Positions 30,454 through 39,202 of a DNA stretch of 64,000 nucleotides are shown piece after piece. Position numbers and translations under genes: made by a program. The notes below the pieces were generated by a model that was not told where the DNA came from, made no database searches, and saw nothing but the letters and a program-made list of their open reading frames with translations. The stretch comes from Nitratireductor arenosus (GTDB lineage Bacteria; Pseudomonadota; Alphaproteobacteria; Rhizobiales; Rhizobiaceae), in the NCBI RefSeq assembly GCF_009742725.1, contig NZ_WPHG01000007.1, positions 1 through 64,000 on the forward strand, given 5' to 3'. The first letter of the stretch is position 1, and each line of letters begins with the position of its first letter.

Positions 30454-31212
30454 TCAAAACAGGTCCAGCTGGCCGCCCGCGGTCGAGTCGGGCGCTTCGC
30501 GCCGACCGGTATCGGCCGCAAGCGCGACCGGTTCCAGGATATCCGGTCCGGCATTGGCGACCTTGTTGACCTTGTTAGAAATCGGAATAGCCTCGAAGAA
30601 GCCGGGTTCGACCGGGCTGAGCAGGTCGGCAACATCGGCCGGACGGTGGGAGCGGCAGTCGAGCCAGCGCGAAAAATCCTCGCGGCGGATCACCACCGGC
30701 ATGCGGTGGTGAATAGGCGCGATCTGGGTGTTGGCCGCCGTCGTCAAGATCGCCGCAGTGTCGAGTTCCGATCCGCCGGGATCGAGATAGGTTTCCATCA
30801 GCCCGCCAAAGGCGACCAGCCCGCCGTCCCGCGGGCGAACGAAATAGGGCTGGGCCTTCCCCTCGTCCTGGCGCTTCCATTCGAAAAACCCCGAGGCCGG
30901 GACCAGCGCGCGACGATGGCGTATCGCGGCCTTGAAGGTGTTTTTCTCCGCAGCCGTCTCCGCGCGCGCATTGATGAGCAGCGGCAGATCCTTCGGGTTC
31001 TTCGCCCAGGACGGGATGAAACCCCAGCGCACCAGCAGCGCCTGCCTGTCGGGCAGGTTCGAGCCCGGTTCGCGCGGCGGGCCGGCGAGCGCGACCAGGA
31101 TCGGCTGGGTTGGGGCGATATTGTAGCGCGGCGGAAAATCCGTGCCGCCGACCACGCCCAAAAACATTTCGACCTCGTCAAGGGTAACCGTCAATGTAAA
31201 GCGTCCGCACAT
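30454..31212 (-). CDS. SOS response-associated peptidase (SRAP/YedK family)
   Basis: The 252-aa protein is a HMCES/YedK-type enzyme. After Met removal, C2 (MCGRF) forms a thiazolidine bond with abasic sites in single-stranded DNA, protecting them. Other family residues are visible: INARAETA, GFFEW and the HHRMPVV catalytic histidine. ATG 31212 is fixed because the cysteine must be at position 2; the longer frame would destroy this. It is divergent from the Nudix gene, 92 nt apart. Confidence 0.93.
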   Translation of the reverse strand: MCGRFTLTVTLDEVEMFLGVVGGTDFPPRYNIAPTQPILVALAGPPREPGSNLPDRQALLVRWGFIPSWAKNPKDLPLLINARAETAAEKNTFKAAIRHRRALVPASGFFEWKRQDEGKAQPYFVRPRDGGLVAFGGLMETYLDPGGSELDTAAILTTAANTQIAPIHHRMPVVIRREDFSRWLDCRSHRPADVADLLSPVEPGFFEAIPISNKVNKVANAGPDILEPVALAADTGRREAPDSTAGGQLDLF

Positions 31213-31304
31213 GGCGGCACGTTCGCTTTCGAAGGCGCGCACGTCAAGCACGCGGCGCCGTCGCGGATTGCACGACGGCGCGGGGACGGCTACCTGTTAC
31301 GGCC

Positions 31305-31760
31305 ATGAGACACGCTGAAACGCCCATACCGGCCGTGTCGGTCGCGCTCAGGCGCGGCGACCGGCTCTTGCTGGTGCGACGCGCGCGCGCGCCGTCGAAG
31401 GGCGTTTACGCGTTTCCCGGCGGCCGGGTCGAGGCCGGCGAGACGCTGGAAGAAGCGGCGCGGCGCGAACTGAGGGAAGAAACCGGGCTTTCGGCCGGCG
31501 CGCTCATCGTCCATCAGGTCGTCGACCTGCCGGCGGCGAGCGACCACCCGTCGACCTTTAAGCTGACAGTGTTTGCAGCCGACTATGCCGGCGGCGAGGC
31601 GGTCGCTGCCGACGACGCCGAGACGGTCGGATGGTATTCGCTGCACGAGGCGCGCGCGCTCGCAATGCCACCGTCCATGCGCAGCGCCGTCGATGCCATG
31701 CTAGCTGAAACCAGCATGGCGGCCGGTCTTGCTGGTGACAAAATCGGCAGCCAGGACTGA
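31305..31760 (+). CDS. Nudix hydrolase
   Basis: The 151-aa protein contains a complete Nudix box, GGRVEAGETLEEAARRELRE plus ETGL, matching G-x5-E-x7-R-E-U-x-E-E-x-G-U, so it should hydrolyse a nucleoside diphosphate derivative with a metal ion. Substrate unknown (ADP-ribose or NADH type possible). Its TGA overlaps the next ATG by one base (TGATG), so it is translationally coupled to the TIGR02301 gene. Confidence 0.92.
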   Translation: MRHAETPIPAVSVALRRGDRLLLVRRARAPSKGVYAFPGGRVEAGETLEEAARRELREETGLSAGALIVHQVVDLPAASDHPSTFKLTVFAADYAGGEAVAADDAETVGWYSLHEARALAMPPSMRSAVDAMLAETSMAAGLAGDKIGSQD

Positions 31761-32140
31761 TGGTCATGCGTGCGACAATAGCCATCCTTTCCGCTTTCCT
31801 GGCCGTTTCGACACTGGCCGCCACGCCGGCGCGCGCGGTCGACGCGCCCTATGAGGAGCGCCTGTTGCGGCTCGCCGAGGTGTTGGGCTCGCTGCATTAT
31901 CTGCGCAATCTGTGCGGAGAGACGGGCAATCTGTGGCGCGAGCAGATGGAAGCGCTTCTGGCGAGCGAGAACCCGACAATAGACAAGCGGGCGCGCTTCG
32001 TAGCGCGGTTCAACCGCGGCTACCGCTCGTTCGCCGAAACGCATGTGACCTGCACCGAATCGACCATGGCCGCAATCGAACGCTATATGAAGGAGGGCGA
32101 GGCATTGTCGCGCGACACCGCGGCGATGTTCGGCAATTAG
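31760..32140 (+). CDS. TIGR02301 family exported protein
   Basis: The 126-aa protein starts with a signal peptide ending near ATPARAVDA, then a helical domain: RLLRLAEVLGSLHYLRNLCG, WREQMEALL, RFVARFNRGYRSF and a late Cys (HVTCTES) that could pair with C54. This is a family of unknown function, found in Hyphomicrobiales; it has conserved LHYLR..C. Coupled to the Nudix gene by TGATG. The second Met, two codons downstream, is an alternative start. Confidence 0.85.
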   Translation: MVMRATIAILSAFLAVSTLAATPARAVDAPYEERLLRLAEVLGSLHYLRNLCGETGNLWREQMEALLASENPTIDKRARFVARFNRGYRSFAETHVTCTESTMAAIERYMKEGEALSRDTAAMFGN

Positions 32141-32199
32141 GGCTTCGTTAACTTTTTCCGCAAGCGCGGCGTGCAAGCCATCTTGCATATGCTAAAAGA

Positions 32200-32214
32200 T
32201 TAACGGGACATTAA
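32200..32214 (+). promoter_or_regulatory. Perfect CtrA-type box TTAA-N7-TTAA
   Basis: TTAACGGGACATTAA at 32200-32214 is the full CtrA consensus. It lies 55 nt upstream of the ATG of the 89-aa gene, in a promoter-sized gap (32141-32269). CtrA is the cell-cycle response regulator of alphaproteobacteria. Confidence 0.55.
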
Positions 32215-32269
32215 GGGACGACGGCCGGCGGAGCCGATTCGGCGCACCGCTGAAAGGGTGGAATGCTAC

Positions 32270-32527
32270 ATGGAACATGGCAGCGGCGAGATTGACGCGC
32301 TGATCCGCGAGGAAAAGCGCTTGACCGCGATCGAAAGTCAGACGGAAGCCTGGGCCGAGGGCCTGTCGGCCGGAATCGAGCCCGAAATCATCGCCGAGGC
32401 GGCGCTGACCACGGCGTTCGAGGAGTTGCTGCGATCCTGCAGCGAAGACATCGCGCTCGGGCTGATCGAGAAAATCCGCGAAAAGGTCATCAGCGGCGAA
32501 TTCGAGCACGCTCGTTCCTGCCACTGA
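32270..32527 (+). CDS. Conserved-looking small protein, 85 aa, unknown
   Basis: I do not recognise it. The acidic protein begins MEHGSGEIDALIREEK and is mostly predicted helix (LTAIESQTEAWAEGLSAGI, IIAEAALTTAFEELLRSC, LIEKIREKVISGEF). No signal peptide. AAAGGGTGG lies about 8-13 nt before the ATG at 32270; a GTG at 32258 is an alternative that adds four residues. A perfect CtrA-type box sits just upstream, suggesting a cell-cycle-linked gene. Confidence 0.65.
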   Translation: MEHGSGEIDALIREEKRLTAIESQTEAWAEGLSAGIEPEIIAEAALTTAFEELLRSCSEDIALGLIEKIREKVISGEFEHARSCH

Positions 32528-32570
32528 CCCATCGTCCAGCACCAGGGCCAAGCCAGGCGATCCATACCGC

Positions 32571-33401
32571 ATGCTGAGCGCATCGACAGGACGATCATGG
32601 ACCGAACCGCGATGGCGAGCGGTACTGCCGTTGTTTCTGGCGGCAGCCGGTCTGGCCGTTGCGATCCCGACGGCCAATGCCGGCGTCGCGGCGACCGCGC
32701 CCGGCGAGCGGGTTGCACTGAGCGAACTCAAGCGCGACGAAGTACCGGACGAAGCCCCCGAAAACGCCGAGGATACGGCCGCACCCGCCGCTGAGCCGGT
32801 CGAAACCGTCCCCCTGCCCGACCCGATCGAGCGTTTTCCGCTGCCCGAGGCCCCCGGCGAGACGGAGGAAACCCCGCCGCCGGACAGCGGCGGCGAGGAT
32901 GGCGGCACGGAAGCAGCGCCCGACGATCAGGCGCTTCCCGAGATCATCTACGACCTCGACCGGCTGCCCGAGCCGGTCCGGCGCATGCACGGGCTGATCA
33001 TGTCGGCCTGTCGCGGCGGCGATCTGGAGGCGCTCAGGCCGCTGATCGGCCCGGGGCCCAACGGCACCCAGCTCTCCTTCGGCTCAGTCGAGGGCGATCC
33101 GATCGAGTTCCTGCGCCAGGCGGCGGGCGACGCCGACGGGCAGGAAATCCTCGCCATTCTGCTCGAGGTGCTGGATGCCGGCTACGTCCACCTCGACGCG
33201 GGCACGCCGAACGAAATCTATGTCTGGCCCTATTTCTTCTCGATGCCGCTCGACGCGCTGACGCCGCCGCAGCGGGTGGAGCTGTTCGAGATCGTCACCG
33301 CCGGCGATTATGAGGACATGAAGAATTTCGGCGGTTACAATTTCTACCGCGTCGGCATCACGCCTGAAGGTCGCTGGGTGTTTTTCGTGGCCGGCGACTG
33401 A
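32571..33401 (+). CDS. Exported hypothetical protein with Pro/Glu linker
   Basis: The 276-aa protein has a signal peptide (about 1-37, hydrophobic VLPLFLAAAGLAVAI then NAGVA), a long low-complexity Glu/Pro/Asp linker to about residue 120, and a folded C-terminal domain rich in conserved-looking aromatics (YVWPYFFSMPLDALTPPQR, YEDMKNFGGYNFYRVGI, GRWVFFVAGD). I do not recognise the domain; such proteins recur in rhizobia without known function. It may bind a small ligand in the periplasm, but this is a guess. It lies 43 nt after the small 85-aa gene. Confidence 0.75.
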   Translation: MLSASTGRSWTEPRWRAVLPLFLAAAGLAVAIPTANAGVAATAPGERVALSELKRDEVPDEAPENAEDTAAPAAEPVETVPLPDPIERFPLPEAPGETEETPPPDSGGEDGGTEAAPDDQALPEIIYDLDRLPEPVRRMHGLIMSACRGGDLEALRPLIGPGPNGTQLSFGSVEGDPIEFLRQAAGDADGQEILAILLEVLDAGYVHLDAGTPNEIYVWPYFFSMPLDALTPPQRVELFEIVTAGDYEDMKNFGGYNFYRVGITPEGRWVFFVAGD

Positions 33402-33462
33402 CCGCCGCTTCTTGCAAGCGGCGCCGGCGCGCCCATATGAAAAGGCGAGAGGGAGAGCCGTG

Positions 33463-33897
33463 ATGAGCGTGCGCGATAACCTCGCCCCGCATTTCGAACA
33501 GTCGTTGAGACAACGCCGCGTCCGCTCGCGCGCGGGGATCGTCCGCCGCGTCGCGATGTTCCAGCTAAAACTGTTCGCCGACGGGCTGCGCGACGTGGTG
33601 ATGAGCCCGCTCTCCATCCTCGCCGCGATCGCCGGCGCCTTTTCCAAGCGCGATCCGGAACTCTATTTCGACAGGCTGATGCATTTCGGTCGCGACACGG
33701 ACCGCTGGATCAACCTGTTTGAATTGAGCGATCCGGCGCTGCGCGATACCACGACGCTCGACACCATCGCCGACGACCTGGAACAGGCCGTACGCGGTGA
33801 CTATGCCTCCGGCGGGCTCAGCGCCCAGGGCGCCGAACGCCTGCGCAGACTTGCCGCGCAATTGCGCCGGCGCGGCGATGCTGGAAGCGACGGGTAG
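33463..33897 (+). CDS. Conserved hypothetical protein with one hydrophobic segment
   Basis: The 144-aa protein starts MSVRDNLAPHFEQ after GAGAGGGAGAGCC, a strong ribosome site that decides the start at 33463 over a longer frame. It has a basic N-terminus, one hydrophobic stretch (VVMSPLSILAAIAGAF, about 47-62) and a helical, charged C-terminus ending in an Arg-rich tail. No motif I can name. It follows the exported hypothetical gene after 61 nt and may share its operon. Confidence 0.7.
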   Translation: MSVRDNLAPHFEQSLRQRRVRSRAGIVRRVAMFQLKLFADGLRDVVMSPLSILAAIAGAFSKRDPELYFDRLMHFGRDTDRWINLFELSDPALRDTTTLDTIADDLEQAVRGDYASGGLSAQGAERLRRLAAQLRRRGDAGSDG

Positions 33898-33988
33898 CCG
33901 GACGACCGCTCCCGCGTATGTCCTCTTGCTCCTCCGGCCGGCGCGGCTTACCTAGGCGAAGAGTTCAATCACAAGCTGATTTGTGTCC

Positions 33989-34882
33989 ATGCCTACCACC
34001 CGCCTCGACGACCGCGCCCTCCTATCGGTGCACGGCCCTGACGCCGAAAGCCTGCTCCAGAACGTGGTCACGCCCGACCTCGCGGCACTTGGCGAGAGCG
34101 CCGTGAAACCCGGCGCGCTGTTGACGCCACAAGGCAAGATCCTGTTCGATTTCCTGATCGCCCGCGATGGCGAAGCCGGTTTCGTGCTGGAGTGCCGGGC
34201 GGACATCGCCGAGGATTTCCTGCGCCGGCTGATGCTCTACAAACTTCGCGCCAAGGTCGATTTAACAAAGCAGGATCAAGGGCCTGTCCTTGTTTCCTGG
34301 CAGAATGAATCGGATGGTTCGCATCCCGATTCAAGTGTTTCACACAATGATTCAGGTGTGCTGACGGATACGCGTTTTCCCGAACGGTTGTCGGTGCGCC
34401 GCCACCATCACCCAGCGCCAGACGCGCGGCCGGATGCGAATGGGGAGACCTGGACGCGTCTGCGCATCGAGCATGGCGTGGCCGAAAGCGGCACCGACTA
34501 CGCGCTCGGCGATGTCTTTCCGCATGACGTGCTCCTCGACCAGAACGGCGGCGTCGGGCTGCGCAAAGGCTGTTTTGTCGGCCAGGAAGTGGTCAGCCGC
34601 ATGCATCATCGCGGCACCGCGCGGCGGCGCCTTCTGATCGCGCGCGCGGCATCCCCCCTGCCCGCTCCCGGCACGTCGGTCACCGCCGACGGTCGTGCCA
34701 TCGGTACGCTCGGATCGGTGGCCGGCGGGACAGGCCTCGCCATCGTGCGTATCGACCGGGTCAAGGAGGCGATCGACGCCGGCACGACGATCAGCGCCGG
34801 CGCCGTCGGGGTGACGCTGGAGATCCCGCCCGGCATGGGCTTTTCTTTTCCCGAACCGGCGGCCGGCGGGGCCGACCGGTGA
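33989..34882 (+). CDS. ygfZ: Folate-binding protein YgfZ (IBA57-like)
   Basis: YgfZ assists assembly or repair of certain 4Fe-4S enzymes, using tetrahydrofolate. The 297-aa protein has the signature KGCFVGQEVVSRM (family K-G-C-Y-x-G-Q-E) near residue 196 and the N-terminal GcvT-like segment HGPDAESLLQNVVT. ATG 33989 is preferred on family length; a GTG two codons upstream is possible. The next gene's GTG overlaps its stop by four bases (GTGA), so the pair is coupled. Confidence 0.93.
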   Translation: MPTTRLDDRALLSVHGPDAESLLQNVVTPDLAALGESAVKPGALLTPQGKILFDFLIARDGEAGFVLECRADIAEDFLRRLMLYKLRAKVDLTKQDQGPVLVSWQNESDGSHPDSSVSHNDSGVLTDTRFPERLSVRRHHHPAPDARPDANGETWTRLRIEHGVAESGTDYALGDVFPHDVLLDQNGGVGLRKGCFVGQEVVSRMHHRGTARRRLLIARAASPLPAPGTSVTADGRAIGTLGSVAGGTGLAIVRIDRVKEAIDAGTTISAGAVGVTLEIPPGMGFSFPEPAAGGADR

Positions 34883-35475
34883 ACGCCGCCACGCCGGGGC
34901 GCGCCTGGCAACGCATGCTGTCTGGACGCAGGCTCGACCTGCTCGACCCCTCGCCGCTCGACATTGAGATCGCCGACATCGCCCACGGGCTGGCGCGCGT
35001 GGCACGCTGGAACGGCCAGACACATGGCGACCATGCCTTCTCGGTGGCGCAACACTCGCTACTGGTGGAAGCGATCCTCGCCCAAAGCCCCGGCCGGCAG
35101 GAGCGCCGCCTGCGCCTGGCCGCGCTCCTGCATGACGGCGCCGAATATGTGATCGGCGACATGATCTCGCCGTTCAAGGCCGTCGTCGGCGGCGGCTACA
35201 AGGAGGTGGAAAACCGCATCCAGGCGGCCATCCATCTGCGTTACGGCCTGCCGGCGAAACTCCCCGAAACGTTGAAGAAAGCCATCAAGCGCGCCGACCA
35301 GATCGCCGCCTATTTCGAAGCGACGGAACTGGCCGGGTTTTCCGAAAGCGAGGCGGCGACGTTTTTCGGCCGGCCGCGCGGCTTTACCGCCGCCATGCTC
35401 GACCTCGAGCCGAAACCGGCGAGCGAAGCGCAACGCGCCTTCGTGGCGCGTTTCGAGGCGATCGAGGCCGGCTGA
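34879..35475 (+). CDS. HD domain hydrolase (YfbR-like)
   Basis: The 198-aa protein has an HD phosphohydrolase core: His in QHSLLVEAIL, the HD pair in LHDGAEYVIGD, and the later Asp in KRADQIAAYFEA. YfbR-type enzymes dephosphorylate deoxynucleoside 5'-monophosphates, but this group is wider and the substrate is not certain. GTG start overlapping the ygfZ stop; this coupling and position are common in rhizobia. Confidence 0.87.
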   Translation: MNAATPGRAWQRMLSGRRLDLLDPSPLDIEIADIAHGLARVARWNGQTHGDHAFSVAQHSLLVEAILAQSPGRQERRLRLAALLHDGAEYVIGDMISPFKAVVGGGYKEVENRIQAAIHLRYGLPAKLPETLKKAIKRADQIAAYFEATELAGFSESEAATFFGRPRGFTAAMLDLEPKPASEAQRAFVARFEAIEAG

Positions 35476-35513
35476 GCACACGATGGTCGGGCGACCTGAC
35501 TCGGGTTGCCGGC

Positions 35514-36968
35514 CTATCGCTCCAGCCGGTCGAGAAACCATTGTGTCAGACGCGTCCAGACCGCGTCCTTCTCGCCGGCGTCCTCGCACCCATGGTCGAG
35601 ATTGGGATTGTCGTTGACCTCGATGACGAACACGCCGTCCGGCGTTTCCTTGAGGTCGACACCGTAGAGCCCGTCGCCAATGCAACGCGCCGCGCGCACC
35701 GCGACATCCATCACGTTGGCGGGCGTATTGCGCAGGGTGAAAGCCTTGAAGCCGCCTTGTACGGGCTTGCCGCCACGGTCGTGATTGACGATCTGCCAGT
35801 GTTTCTTCGCCATCAGATACTGGACGGCGAACAGCGGCTCGCCGCCGAGCACGCCGATGCGCCAGTCGAACTCGGTGGGCAGGAATTTCTGCGCGATCAG
35901 CAGATCGGATTCGCGCAGCCAATGGCTGGCAAGCTCCTTAAGCGCGCGCTCGTCGGCCGCCTTCTTCACCCCGCGCGAAAAGGCGCTATCGGGGATTTTC
36001 AGCACCAGCGGAAAGCCGAGCCGGTTCGCGGCCGTGTCGAGATCGGCAAGGCCGGCGATCATCACCGTCGGCGGCACGGGCACCTTGTTTAGCTCCATCA
36101 GTTCGTTGAGATAGACCTTGTTGGTGCAGCGGATCATCGACAACGGATCGTCGATGACCGGCATGCCTTCCTGCTGGGCGCGGCGGGCGAAGCGGTAGGT
36201 GTGATTGGAGATCGCCGTCGTCTCGCGGATAAACAGCGCGTCGTAATTGGCGAGCCGGGCCAGATCCTTCTTCGTCACCGGCTCGACCTCGACCCCCATT
36301 CTGGCGGCTACCCTGGCCCAGTGGCGCAGCGACGAGACCTGCGAGGGCGGCAACTCCTCGTTGGGGTCGATCAGCGTGGCGAAGGTGTAGCGCGCCGTGG
36401 TGCGCGATTTCGTCTCGCGCCACTCGCGGCCGGTATAGGTGGCCAGGCAGGCGACGAAGCGCGCCTGCTCCTCGGATTTCATCCGGGCCAGCGGCAGAAA
36501 GCCGATCTTGCGGATCGCCGCCCAGCCGGCGCGATCCTCGATCGTCACCTCAAGTGCGGGAGCGCGAAACCAGTCAAACAGCAAACGCGCGAAGCGATCG
36601 GTCGCCTTGGTTGACGCAATGCCGAAGAACACCGTCAGTCGCGCCGGAACGATGCCTCCCAGATCCTTGCGACATCTGTTCAACGCCTGCTCCAGCTCCG
36701 GCAGCGCGTTTTCATACAGTTTGCGCTCTGACAGATCGATGATCGTCTCGACCGAGGGGATGACGCGATGACCGCGCGAAGACGCCAGCAGCGACGCATA
36801 ATAACCGCGGCTTTGATAGGCATAGCTGTTCGACAGGTTGATGACCTTCGGCCGCTGGCCCCGAAACAGCGCCGGGTGTGCGAGGTAATCGCGATTGGTG
36901 ATGATCTTGTGCGGCGTGGCGGCCGGACCGAGGTCGTTACGCCTGCCCGTGAGAATGACCCAGCTCAT
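35514..36968 (-). CDS. RimK-like ATP-grasp ligase with RLAN domain
   Basis: The 484-aa protein has an N-terminal RLAN-type domain (about 1-180; KVINLSNSYAYQSRGYYASLL, YENALPELEQALN) and a C-terminal ATP-grasp core: PLVLKIPDSAFSRGVKK (ATP-binding Lys), DWRIGVLGGEPLFAV, and the metal-binding VIEVNDNPNLDHG. RimK relatives join glutamate or other amino acids to a carboxylate by an acyl-phosphate. Substrate unknown; one possibility is an amide bond on a peptide. It overlaps the GNAT/C39 gene by four bases (ATGA), second gene in a two-gene operon. Size and domain order match a family seen in many proteobacteria. Confidence 0.88.
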   Translation of the reverse strand: MSWVILTGRRNDLGPAATPHKIITNRDYLAHPALFRGQRPKVINLSNSYAYQSRGYYASLLASSRGHRVIPSVETIIDLSERKLYENALPELEQALNRCRKDLGGIVPARLTVFFGIASTKATDRFARLLFDWFRAPALEVTIEDRAGWAAIRKIGFLPLARMKSEEQARFVACLATYTGREWRETKSRTTARYTFATLIDPNEELPPSQVSSLRHWARVAARMGVEVEPVTKKDLARLANYDALFIRETTAISNHTYRFARRAQQEGMPVIDDPLSMIRCTNKVYLNELMELNKVPVPPTVMIAGLADLDTAANRLGFPLVLKIPDSAFSRGVKKAADERALKELASHWLRESDLLIAQKFLPTEFDWRIGVLGGEPLFAVQYLMAKKHWQIVNHDRGGKPVQGGFKAFTLRNTPANVMDVAVRAARCIGDGLYGVDLKETPDGVFVIEVNDNPNLDHGCEDAGEKDAVWTRLTQWFLDRLER

Positions 36969-38083
36969 CGTTCCTCGTGCCGTTTGATCATCACTGCGGC
37001 GCGCAACCCGTCACGCCCGAACTGCGCCATGCGCATGAAAATCGCGTAAGGCACAGGGATACCTGCGGCATCCGTCATGGTTTCGCCGCGCTCGTCTTCG
37101 ACCCACGGATCATGGATGGTAATATGTTTGCCGTCGTCGGCGATGGCCAGCACCCAGTGCGGGACCTTTTGGCCGAACATCAAATAGCCGCTCACCAAAA
37201 CCATCGCGAGCCCACCACCGGACAGGCAGGCGCCGATATCATCCAGTGAAAAGGCGCGCGTGTGGGTGGGAATCTCATACCCGGCCGCTCGCCGACGGAA
37301 ATCGGCCTGGGCCACTTCCATCACCGAGCGTTTTTCGTGGCTGCGCACCGACTGCAGAAAAAGCGGACCGACGGCCGACACGAAGATTTCGGCCGACAGG
37401 CCGAGATCGTGAGCGGCCACCGCCAGTCCGAACGGTTCGCAGCCGCCGGCGCCCGACATCATGAACACCGTCGTCGCCTCGCGCCAAAGGCGCAGTTCGG
37501 CGGTGCGGTCGGCCTTGTAACCGGGCAGGAAATGGCCGGCGGCCATCATCAAACAGCACGGGCCGCAGGTGAAATCCCAACTCTGCGGATAATAGGGGAC
37601 GCCGGTCGCGGGCGGATGCTGGCCGCGCAGCGTCTTTTCGAAACGCAGCGCCGCCATACCGTCGTGGTAATAGTCGGGCTCGCGGCCGATGCAGCGGTAG
37701 CCGTTCTGCTTGTAAAGCGCGATCGCCCGGTGATTGTCCTCGCGCACTTCGAGCCGCAGCAGAAGCCTTTCGCGATCAAACGCCACGCTTTCAGCCGCCT
37801 GGAGCAGCGCCCGACCGAGCCCGGGCTCATCGGATGCACGTGCGATCGAATAAAGCCTGGCCACACCGCTGCCCTTGCGAAACAGCACCATGACATAGCC
37901 GGCGACGCGTCCGTCCACCTCAACAACGAGCGCGGCGGCGGTCTCCCGCTCGATTAGCTGGCGAAAAGAGCGGCGCGATATCCGGTCGCCCGCAAAAGCG
38001 GCTTGCTCGATGGCGACCAGAGCATCGATATCAGCCGTGCAGGCCGAGCGAATGCGCGAAGACATGCCTGTGTCATGATCCAT
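36965..38083 (-). CDS. GNAT acetyltransferase fused to C39-type peptidase
   Basis: The 372-aa protein is a fusion. Residues ~8-150 form a GNAT domain like ribosomal-protein acetyltransferases (RLYSIARASDEPGLGRALL, IALYKQNGYRCIGR), with the acetyl-CoA loop near 86-93. Residues ~160-365 form a C39 papain-like domain: Q167 as oxyanion residue, C173 as nucleophile candidate in FTCGPCCLM, His in VPHWVLAIAD and Asp in TIHDPWVED. C39 enzymes cut leaders after double glycine, or act as amide-forming transferases. Directly co-translated with the RimK-like ligase. The start is likely 38083; 38065 is an alternative. Confidence 0.88.
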   Translation of the reverse strand: MDHDTGMSSRIRSACTADIDALVAIEQAAFAGDRISRRSFRQLIERETAAALVVEVDGRVAGYVMVLFRKGSGVARLYSIARASDEPGLGRALLQAAESVAFDRERLLLRLEVREDNHRAIALYKQNGYRCIGREPDYYHDGMAALRFEKTLRGQHPPATGVPYYPQSWDFTCGPCCLMMAAGHFLPGYKADRTAELRLWREATTVFMMSGAGGCEPFGLAVAAHDLGLSAEIFVSAVGPLFLQSVRSHEKRSVMEVAQADFRRRAAGYEIPTHTRAFSLDDIGACLSGGGLAMVLVSGYLMFGQKVPHWVLAIADDGKHITIHDPWVEDERGETMTDAAGIPVPYAIFMRMAQFGRDGLRAAVMIKRHEER

Positions 38084-38336
38084 GGGCGACCCCGAGGCTC
38101 CGCCCTTGGAGCCGCCTGCACCGGGTCGTCATGCGGCGCAGGCCGAGGATTGCCATCGCACCCGAAATGCGACGGAAGTGTGGCGAAACCTGTGGACAGG
38201 CACCGCCCGTCCCAAGCGACAATCGCCGGTGTCGCGGGGCTGGCGGCGGCATCCGGCTTTTGCCGCGCGCGGCCTTTCAAGCCGGGACACGATCCGGTCT
38301 AATGCCGGCCAAATCAGACAATAGCGAAGGAAGACC

Positions 38337-39197
38337 ATGGACACGATCGGAGAAAACGCAACAGGCCTGATGGCGGCGCTCAGCGCCGGATTGGAGCAGG
38401 CGGGCGCGCTCGCCGTGGAATATTCCTTTTCCGTCCTGGGCGCGGTGATCCTTTTAATCGCCGGCTTCATCGTCGCCGGGGTGGTCGAGCGCGCGGCCTA
38501 TCGCGGGCTGTCCGGCGTGCGCGGTTTCGACGAGACGCTGAAGAAATTTCTGTCCAAGACGGCGCGCTACGGCGTATTGATCATCACCGTCGTCGCCGTT
38601 CTGGCGCAATTCGGCGTCCAGACGGCAAGCATCCTGGCCGCGCTCGGCGCCGCCGGCCTCGCCATCGGGCTCGCCTTGCAGGGAACCCTGCAGAACATCG
38701 CCGCCGGCATCATGCTTCTGGTGCTCAGACCCTTCCGCGTCGGCGAATATGTCGATGCGGGCAGCGTTTCGGGCACCATCGTGGAGATCGGGCTGTTTGC
38801 GACCGAGCTGAAAACCATCGACGGGCTGTTCGTGCTCGCCCCCAACAGCGAATTGTGGAACTCGCCGGTCACCAACTATACGCGCAACGCGCTGCGCCGG
38901 GCCGACGTGACGATCGGCATCGGTTATGGCGACGACATCGACCTGGCCCAGACGACGCTGGCCGGGCTGATCGACAGCGACGAGCGCGTACTCTCCGAAC
39001 CGGCGCCGACGACGTTCGTCAGCGAACTCGGCGACAGCGCCGTGGCGGTGACGGCGCGCTACTGGACCAAGACGCCGGACTGGTTCCAGACCAAGCTCGA
39101 CGTGACCAAGGCGGCCAAGCTCGCCTTCGACGATAAGGGTATTTCGATCCCCTTTCCGCAGCGCGACGTGCATCTGATCGGCCAGGACAAGGACTGA
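38337..39197 (+). CDS. mscS: MscS-type mechanosensitive channel
   Basis: A small-conductance channel opening under hypo-osmotic shock to release solutes. The 286-aa protein shows three hydrophobic N-terminal helices, the pore helix TM3 with its Gly/Ala-rich packing face (ASILAALGAAGLAIGLALQG, then NIAAGIMLLVLRPF) and the beta-domain with RVGEYVDAG... GTIVEIGLF. Its C-terminal domain has the vestibule-type mixed fold. AAGGAAGACC precedes the ATG. Divergent from the GNAT/C39 gene over a 253-nt region. Confidence 0.93.
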   Translation: MDTIGENATGLMAALSAGLEQAGALAVEYSFSVLGAVILLIAGFIVAGVVERAAYRGLSGVRGFDETLKKFLSKTARYGVLIITVVAVLAQFGVQTASILAALGAAGLAIGLALQGTLQNIAAGIMLLVLRPFRVGEYVDAGSVSGTIVEIGLFATELKTIDGLFVLAPNSELWNSPVTNYTRNALRRADVTIGIGYGDDIDLAQTTLAGLIDSDERVLSEPAPTTFVSELGDSAVAVTARYWTKTPDWFQTKLDVTKAAKLAFDDKGISIPFPQRDVHLIGQDKD

Positions 39198-39202
39198 TCC
39201 AC

